Of a stretch of 9,317 bases of DNA, positions 5,605 through 9,317 are shown one piece after another; positions within the stretch are counted from its first letter, which is position 1, and every line of letters starts with the position of its first letter. Made by a program: the position numbers and the translations under genes. The stretch comes from Halieaceae bacterium (GTDB taxonomy: Bacteria > Pseudomonadota > Gammaproteobacteria > Pseudomonadales > Halieaceae): assembly GCA_018666295.1 (NCBI GenBank), contig JABIZW010000010.1, positions 1 through 9,317 on the forward strand, read 5' to 3'. The notes under the pieces are model-generated. The model made no database searches. It was not told the DNA's origin and worked only from the letters and a program-made list of their open reading frames with translations.

Positions 5605-6282
5605 TCAGTCGGCCCCAGACGCCTCTTGAGACCCTTCGATGTCCTTTGTCGTTGGCTCACTAAAGGTCTCAACAAAGACTTCACCGGCCGCAATGGTAAC
5701 GATGGGCAACACCCAGATCAGCCCAATAAACAGTGGGATGATTCCAGCGATGATGAGTAGGCTGCTTACGAGCATTAAACCGAAGTAGCGCCACCAATAC
5801 TGTGTGATGGCCTTGCGCGATGTTTCTAGTGACTCCCAAACGCCCATGCCTTTTTCAATAATGAGGTAGGGTGCAAATGAGTAGGCGATTGCCAAGTAGA
5901 TTCCAGGCAGTATCAGCAGTACCAAGCCCCCGACAATCAGCGCCCCCATTAAGATGAACATGATTAGTAACGGGATAGCCATTGTGTAGGGCTCCCAAAG
6001 CGTGCTGACCGGCGTCTCACGGCCGGAAGCACGTCGTATGCCGAGGAGGCCGAGACCCACGCCAAGCGGCATCATAAGCAGTCCTATGACGGCTTCTGCT
6101 ACAACGGCTGTCACAGCACCATCAGCCGAAGCGCCAAACAGCGCGTCACGGGCAAGTTCCACCACGATCGATATTGCCATGTAAGCAACGAACGCCATGA
6201 AATAACTGGCCTTAAAACCGATCTGTTTATCCTTTGCGGTTTTTAGGACATCACTAATACGCCAAGTAACAGGTGTGGACAT
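5605..6282 (-). CDS. Multi-pass inner membrane protein of unknown function
   Basis: This 225-residue protein has four to six hydrophobic segments, near residues 25-45, 57-81, 100-122, 122-140 and 165-198, and a short acidic, polar C-terminus. The central LPGIYLAIAYSFAPYLIIEKG followed by WESLETSRKA resembles the repeat seen in YciC-like and glycerophosphodiesterase-membrane-domain proteins (PGI-L-Y-APFL-E-G--A---S). These form a loose family of membrane proteins without a settled role. No catalytic residues are visible. ATG 6282 has only a weak ribosome site, and two hairpins lie just upstream in its leader. It is divergent from the flavoprotein gene at 6423 and convergent with glutamate dehydrogenase. 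Nothing in the context fixes its function. Confidence 0.75.
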   Translation of the reverse strand: MSTPVTWRISDVLKTAKDKQIGFKASYFMAFVAYMAISIVVELARDALFGASADGAVTAVVAEAVIGLLMMPLGVGLGLLGIRRASGRETPVSTLWEPYTMAIPLLIMFILMGALIVGGLVLLILPGIYLAIAYSFAPYLIIEKGMGVWESLETSRKAITQYWWRYFGLMLVSSLLIIAGIIPLFIGLIWVLPIVTIAAGEVFVETFSEPTTKDIEGSQEASGAD

Positions 6283-6295
6283 TGGCTTACCCAGA

Positions 6296-6311
6296 TTCTA
6301 CGAAAGTAGAA
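6296..6311. repeat. Hairpin with GAAA tetraloop
   Basis: TTCTAC (6296-6301) and GTAGAA (6306-6311) are exact reverse complements around GAAA, a GNRA tetraloop if read on the plus strand. It lies 14 bp from the ATG of the minus-strand membrane protein and next to a second inverted repeat. It could be an mRNA leader structure or part of an operator in this divergent promoter region. Confidence 0.35.
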
Positions 6312-6313
6312 GA

Positions 6314-6333
6314 AGCATGGTACGGGCCATGCT
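6314..6333. promoter_or_regulatory. 7-bp inverted repeat in a divergent promoter region
   Basis: AGCATGG (6314-6320) and CCATGCT (6327-6333) are perfect reverse complements with a 6-nt spacer. The site lies between the divergent membrane protein and flavoprotein genes, 32 bp from one start and 90 bp from the other. It could be an operator for either gene; no regulator is assigned. Confidence 0.35.
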
Positions 6334-6422
6334 CAATTTCAAGTTTTTCGCGGGCGTGAAGGTGCTCGGTAGTCGATTTGGAGTGTTAGAGTGAATACGC
6401 CGATCACTGACACTCGCCAATC

Positions 6423-7103
6423 ATGAAATACGACTACGACCCCATTCCTCTGTCTCCCCCTGACCCATTAGATCCTGAGGAAATGCTGCGTTGTGCAACA
6501 CAACACTATGAGCATGTCTCGCGTCGTCGGACGGTTCGACACTTTTCGAGTGAGTCCATTTCACGAGATATTATCGAAGCCTGTATTCTCACGGCAGGCT
6601 CCGCACCCTCTGGCGCTAATCACCAGCCTTGGCACTTTGCCTGCGTGAGTGACCCGAAAATTAAACATCAAATTCGTCTGGCAGCAGAAGCTGAGGAGCG
6701 GGCGTTCTACCATGGGAAAGCCGGTGAGCAATGGCTAGAGGACTTACAAGGACTTGGCACCGACGCGCAAAAGCCATTTTTAGAGACAGCGCCTTGGCTC
6801 ATTGCAGTCTTTGCTGAGCGTTACAGTCTTGACCCGTCGGGTGCCAAGCAGAAAAACTACTACGTGCCTGAGTCGGTCGGCATTGCGACGGGCCTTTTAA
6901 TCACAGCCTTGCACAATGTGGGCTTAGCAACATTGACGCACACTCCGAATCCCATGAAGTTTCTGAGCAAAATATTAGGTCGTCCTGCGAACGAGAGAGC
7001 CACGATGTTACTGGTTGTGGGGCACCCTGCGCAGGGAGCGCAGGTCCCGAGAGCAGCGACTATTAAAAAGTCGTTGGAACAAATTTCAACGTTTTTAGAG
7101 TAG
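6423..7103 (+). CDS. Iodotyrosine deiodinase-like nitroreductase-fold flavoprotein
   Basis: This 226-residue protein is an FMN enzyme of the nitroreductase superfamily. The FMN phosphate site SRRRTVRHF (33-41) and SAPSGANHQPW (60-70) are followed by PESVGIATG and by LTHTPNP, the stretch lying near the flavin in iodotyrosine deiodinase (IYD). Between them is an IYD-type lid: Glu92, Tyr96 and Lys117 keep the spacing (4 and 21 residues) of the three residues that hold the amino-acid part of iodotyrosine in animal IYD. The match to IYD runs along the chain (TAGSAPSGA, TAPW, LLGRPA-like ILGRPANE, VGHP). The likely reaction is reductive dehalogenation of iodo-, bromo- or chlorotyrosine. ATG 6423 is the first in-frame start after a TGA and has no clear ribosome site. 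The gene is single, facing the DsbA-like pair with only 6 bp between stops. A general nitroreductase is the alternative. Confidence 0.82.
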   Translation: MKYDYDPIPLSPPDPLDPEEMLRCATQHYEHVSRRRTVRHFSSESISRDIIEACILTAGSAPSGANHQPWHFACVSDPKIKHQIRLAAEAEERAFYHGKAGEQWLEDLQGLGTDAQKPFLETAPWLIAVFAERYSLDPSGAKQKNYYVPESVGIATGLLITALHNVGLATLTHTPNPMKFLSKILGRPANERATMLLVVGHPAQGAQVPRAATIKKSLEQISTFLE

Positions 7104-7109
7104 TCGCGG

Positions 7110-7682
7110 CTAATCAGTTGTGCGTGGACCCGCTTCAAGGAGTCTACGCATTAGGGGCAGGTGTGCACGGCCCATAAAGAGTTGTCCGTCAATGACGCAG
7201 GTGGGCGCGTCAAATAAACCCGCTTCTTCCGCCTCAGTCTGCAAGACATCAAGGTCCGGTGAGGACTCGCGCAGGCTCAAACCACAGTCAGCGACTGTTT
7301 TATCGAGCCATTCGGCGTTATTGATGTCCTGCTGTGCTCGCCAGTGGGCATCAAAGCAGCGCACGACAAATTCGGTTTGATCCCCTTTAATACGGCTTAG
7401 CCTTGCCAGCGCTTGATCTGTATCGACGTGGCAACGTTGGGGCGTGACATCGAGCCCGCGCAGACCGGTGTAATGAGCCTGAAGTTTAAGCTCGGACTCC
7501 GCTCGCGTTCGGTGGTGGGTGTGCGTCACATCCTCATCGTCCACTTGTGTCGGAAGTGCGCGTTCTCGGCTCACAAAGGGCCGCCAGTCGATGGTCACAT
7601 TGCAGTCTTGAGCAAGCGCAACCAGGGGGTCTAGTGCTAAGTAACAGTCCAGTGATTTGAAGTCGATGTAGGCAATAATCAC
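7110..7682 (-). CDS. DsbA-like / 2-hydroxychromene-2-carboxylate isomerase-like protein B
   Basis: This 190-residue thioredoxin-fold protein belongs to the DsbA/kappa-GST/HCCA isomerase group. The N-terminal strand IAYIDFKS leads to Ser10 where these isomerases carry the catalytic serine, but the usual SPYAYLA reads SLDCYLA, lacking the proline. A helical insert follows, and the C-terminus has the cis-proline loop DAPTCVIDG and FMGRAHLPLMRRLL, typical of the family. There is no CxxC, so disulfide chemistry is unlikely; a glutathione-dependent isomerase-type role is the family expectation. It starts with GTG at 7682, which overlaps the TGA of the upstream paralogue (GTGA). The two are thus translationally coupled and may form a heterodimer. 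No signal peptide is seen, so it is cytoplasmic. The substrate is unknown. Confidence 0.8.
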   Translation of the reverse strand: MIIAYIDFKSLDCYLALDPLVALAQDCNVTIDWRPFVSRERALPTQVDDEDVTHTHHRTRAESELKLQAHYTGLRGLDVTPQRCHVDTDQALARLSRIKGDQTEFVVRCFDAHWRAQQDINNAEWLDKTVADCGLSLRESSPDLDVLQTEAEEAGLFDAPTCVIDGQLFMGRAHLPLMRRLLEAGPRTTD

Positions 7683-8356
7683 TCAAACACCTCATTGGCA
7701 ATATCGGGGGCTTGCCCTTGCTTCCCCGACAACACCCATCGTATATACGGCAAATGCTCGCGTCCGAAAAAGACGTCGTTACCCAAAACGTAGGTGGGGA
7801 CACCATATATTCCAGCTTCGAAACGATGGTCGAGAATATGATCGTGCATTTGTTTGCCCGCGCGGCTCACAAACGTTTGAAAGTCTGAGCTATCAACTCC
7901 GGCTGTCCTCAAGCAGTCTTTGATGACGTTAATGTCCTCTATGTCGAGTTCTCTGCGCCAAAACGGCGGGAAAACAGCCTCGAGGTAAGCAGGTATCCGA
8001 TCTCGGAAGTGGAGGTTCACAAACAGAATCCCCATATTGGCCAAACTGGAGTTCCAGATTTTCTCAGTGCCTTTGAGCGTATAGCCTTGCAGTTCGGCAT
8101 ATCGGCGTGCATCCATGTAGGCGTAGCGAATGGCGTTCCAAATTTTGGGGCTACGGCCACTCGATTCAACGACTTCGCCCTTTTCTTTGCGAGCCGAACC
8201 CAGGTAACTCGGAATATCGAGCGTATAGGGCCGCCAATCAAATTGAAGGCCTAATTCTCGCTCTAAGGTCAATGTGGGTTTTACGGACACAAATGCATAG
8301 GGACTTTTCACATCGAGATAGACAATGAGCGGACGATTACTTTTGAGTACATCCAT
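7679..8356 (-). CDS. DsbA-like / 2-hydroxychromene-2-carboxylate isomerase-like protein A
   Basis: This 225-residue member of the same thioredoxin-fold group has IVYLDVKSPYAF, with Ser18 and Pro19 in the place of the catalytic serine motif of hydroxychromene-carboxylate isomerase. FDWRPYTLDIPSYLG follows the second strand, and the cis-proline segment GVPTYVLGNDVFFGREHLPYI lies near residues 185-205. It has no CxxC and no signal peptide, so a cytoplasmic glutathione-dependent isomerase is the family expectation. ATG 8356 follows a weak AAGAGA site. It is the first gene of a two-gene operon whose second member is a shorter paralogue, overlapping by 4 bp. It is divergent from the FadH-like reductase, which suggests shared control and perhaps a shared acyl-CoA or aromatic degradation route. 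That link is inference. Confidence 0.84.
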   Translation of the reverse strand: MDVLKSNRPLIVYLDVKSPYAFVSVKPTLTLERELGLQFDWRPYTLDIPSYLGSARKEKGEVVESSGRSPKIWNAIRYAYMDARRYAELQGYTLKGTEKIWNSSLANMGILFVNLHFRDRIPAYLEAVFPPFWRRELDIEDINVIKDCLRTAGVDSSDFQTFVSRAGKQMHDHILDHRFEAGIYGVPTYVLGNDVFFGREHLPYIRWVLSGKQGQAPDIANEVFE

Positions 8357-8459
8357 TAATGGGTCTCTTACGCTTTTGTCTTAGTTTGCACGCCGCTCGC
8401 GACTATGCAAGTGCTCAGATCCTGATACTCTGGAGCGCTTAAATTGAGGAGATGTTGCT
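8357..8459. promoter_or_regulatory. Divergent promoter region between the DsbA-like operon and the fadH-like gene
   Basis: This 103 bp stretch must contain starts for both transcripts. TTGCA (8386-8390) and TGCAA (8406-8410) form a short inverted repeat with a 15-nt spacer. No convincing -35/-10 pair was found on either strand. GAGGAG (8446-8451) is the ribosome site of the plus-strand gene, 8 nt before its GTG. Confidence 0.4.
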
Positions 8460-9317
8460 GTGAGTACTGCCGAGCTAATTGATACAACCACTGACTATCC
8501 TAGACTATTTGAGCCCTTGGACCTGGGTTTTACCACCCTTAAAAATCGCTCAATTATGGGTTCAATGCATACGGGTCTTGAAGAGATGCCGGACGGCTTC
8601 GAGCGCATGGCTGCCTTTTACGCAGAGCGCGCCGTGGGTGGCATAGGAATGATTATTACCGGTGGAATTTCTCCTAACGAGGAAGGTGGTGTTGCTGTTT
8701 ACGACGAGAATGGAAATCCTATTTTCGCGGCATCAAAACTGAACACCCAACGCGAGGCTGACGGACACAAGTTAGTGACTCAGGCGGTTCATGGGGCGGA
8801 CCCTGACGTAAAGATCATTATGCAGATTCTGCATATGGGGCCGCTTGCACATAACCCCAACTTAGTCGCACCGTCGAAAGTTCGCTCTCGTATCAGTAAG
8901 CTCACCCCTAACGAACTCGATGCGCAGAGTCTCGAAAAGCAAATCGCAGATCACGCGCATTGCGCGGTGCTCGCCAAGCAAGCGGGTTACGACGGTCTTG
9001 AGATTATTGGCTCGGCGGGGGACTTGCTGTCGACGTTTCTTGTTGAGAAGACCAATCAGCGCACCGACGAGTGGGGGGGTAGCTATGAAAATCGTATGCG
9101 TTTCCCGCTGGAAGTGGTGCGTCGAATCCGCGCGGCCGTCGGTGATGACTTCATCGTGGTGTTTCGCATTGCGGCCATGGATATGCTGCAAGGCGGCATG
9201 AGTTGGGATGAGATTGCACAATTAGCGCGTGAGTTAGAAAAGGCGGGCGTCAGCATAATTTCTACTCATTTCGTATGGCACGAGGCTAACGTACCCACAA
9301 TTGCCACCATGGTTCCA
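8460..9317 (+). CDS. FadH-like 2,4-dienoyl-CoA reductase, N-terminal part (truncated by window edge)
   Basis: The first 286 residues of a bacterial 2,4-dienoyl-CoA reductase-type flavoenzyme, the Old Yellow Enzyme-like TIM barrel that holds FMN. FEPLDLGFTTLKNR, MGSMHTGLEEMPDG, LVAPS, TNQRTDEWGGSYENRMRF and WHEANVPTIAT all follow E. coli FadH closely by eye. FadH reduces 2,4-dienoyl-CoA from unsaturated fatty acids, using NADPH, FAD, FMN and an Fe-S cluster; the latter parts lie beyond the window. Two oddities: the position of catalytic Tyr166 is Asp188 (GSAGDLL in place of GSEGYLI), and the HTGRY loop reads HMGPL (125-129). His274 matches catalytic His252. Start GTG 8460 is supported by GAGGAG 8 nt upstream. 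The head is about 11 residues longer than in E. coli. It may be a paralogue with altered chemistry, so no gene symbol is given. Confidence 0.88.
   Translation, partial: MSTAELIDTTTDYPRLFEPLDLGFTTLKNRSIMGSMHTGLEEMPDGFERMAAFYAERAVGGIGMIITGGISPNEEGGVAVYDENGNPIFAASKLNTQREADGHKLVTQAVHGADPDVKIIMQILHMGPLAHNPNLVAPSKVRSRISKLTPNELDAQSLEKQIADHAHCAVLAKQAGYDGLEIIGSAGDLLSTFLVEKTNQRTDEWGGSYENRMRFPLEVVRRIRAAVGDDFIVVFRIAAMDMLQGGMSWDEIAQLARELEKAGVSIISTHFVWHEANVPTIATMVP

Noticed and set aside
5277..5693. 138-codon minus-strand frame running from the glutamate dehydrogenase 3' end into the membrane protein gene; its middle looks somewhat protein-like
   Set aside because: Most of it overlaps two well-supported genes in other frames, and the unique ~145 bp part has no motif I recognise. 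It is noted only because the middle segment could be a decayed coding piece.
8862..9221. 119-codon minus-strand frame
   Set aside because: It lies fully antisense to the FadH-like coding sequence, which has clear conserved motifs.
1..9317. Insertion sequence, prophage, CRISPR or defence island
   Set aside because: No transposase, integrase, repeat array or nuclease-like gene was seen; the genes are metabolic and their composition looks even across the window.

Overview
The window reads like ordinary chromosomal DNA from a marine-type gammaproteobacterium. This is an inference from its moderate GC content, its set of lipid, CoA and short-chain oxidoreductase genes, and protein flavours that recall the OM60/NOR5 (Halieaceae) group. 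No tRNA, rRNA, CRISPR array or intact mobile element was seen. Both ends cut through genes.

Layout, left to right. (1) An MFS transporter (minus, truncated by the left edge) diverges from a thioredoxin-type arsenate reductase/LMW phosphatase (plus). The latter overlaps convergently by 8 bp with a classical SDR oxidoreductase (minus). (2) A roughly 570 bp gene-poor stretch (1637-2207) holds a 34-nt hairpin, a nonsense-interrupted remnant of the C-terminus of the proline catabolic enzyme PutA, a perfect 11-bp inverted repeat, and a palindrome lying on a promoter. (3) A plus-strand operon follows: short crotonase, two-helix small membrane protein, membrane di-iron desaturase/hydroxylase. The last two overlap by 22 bp. 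(4) A glutamate dehydrogenase-family gene has its own upstream 12-bp palindrome. (5) After a hairpin-rich convergent gap comes a minus-strand multi-pass membrane protein. It diverges from a nitroreductase-fold flavoprotein that keeps the substrate-lid residues of iodotyrosine deiodinase. (6) Two overlapping minus-strand DsbA-like/hydroxychromene-carboxylate-isomerase-like genes diverge from a FadH-like 2,4-dienoyl-CoA reductase gene, which the right edge truncates.

How the genes may work together: crotonase, desaturase and FadH-like reductase point to fatty-acyl or isoprenoid modification and unsaturated acyl-CoA breakdown. Glutamate dehydrogenase and the putA relic relate to amino-acid carbon and nitrogen use. 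The halotyrosine dehalogenase candidate would salvage halogenated tyrosines, which is plausible in seawater. No single multi-gene system binds the whole window. The most notable points are the IYD-like enzyme, the FadH-like enzyme with a replaced catalytic tyrosine, the putA relic, and several sharp palindromes at promoters.
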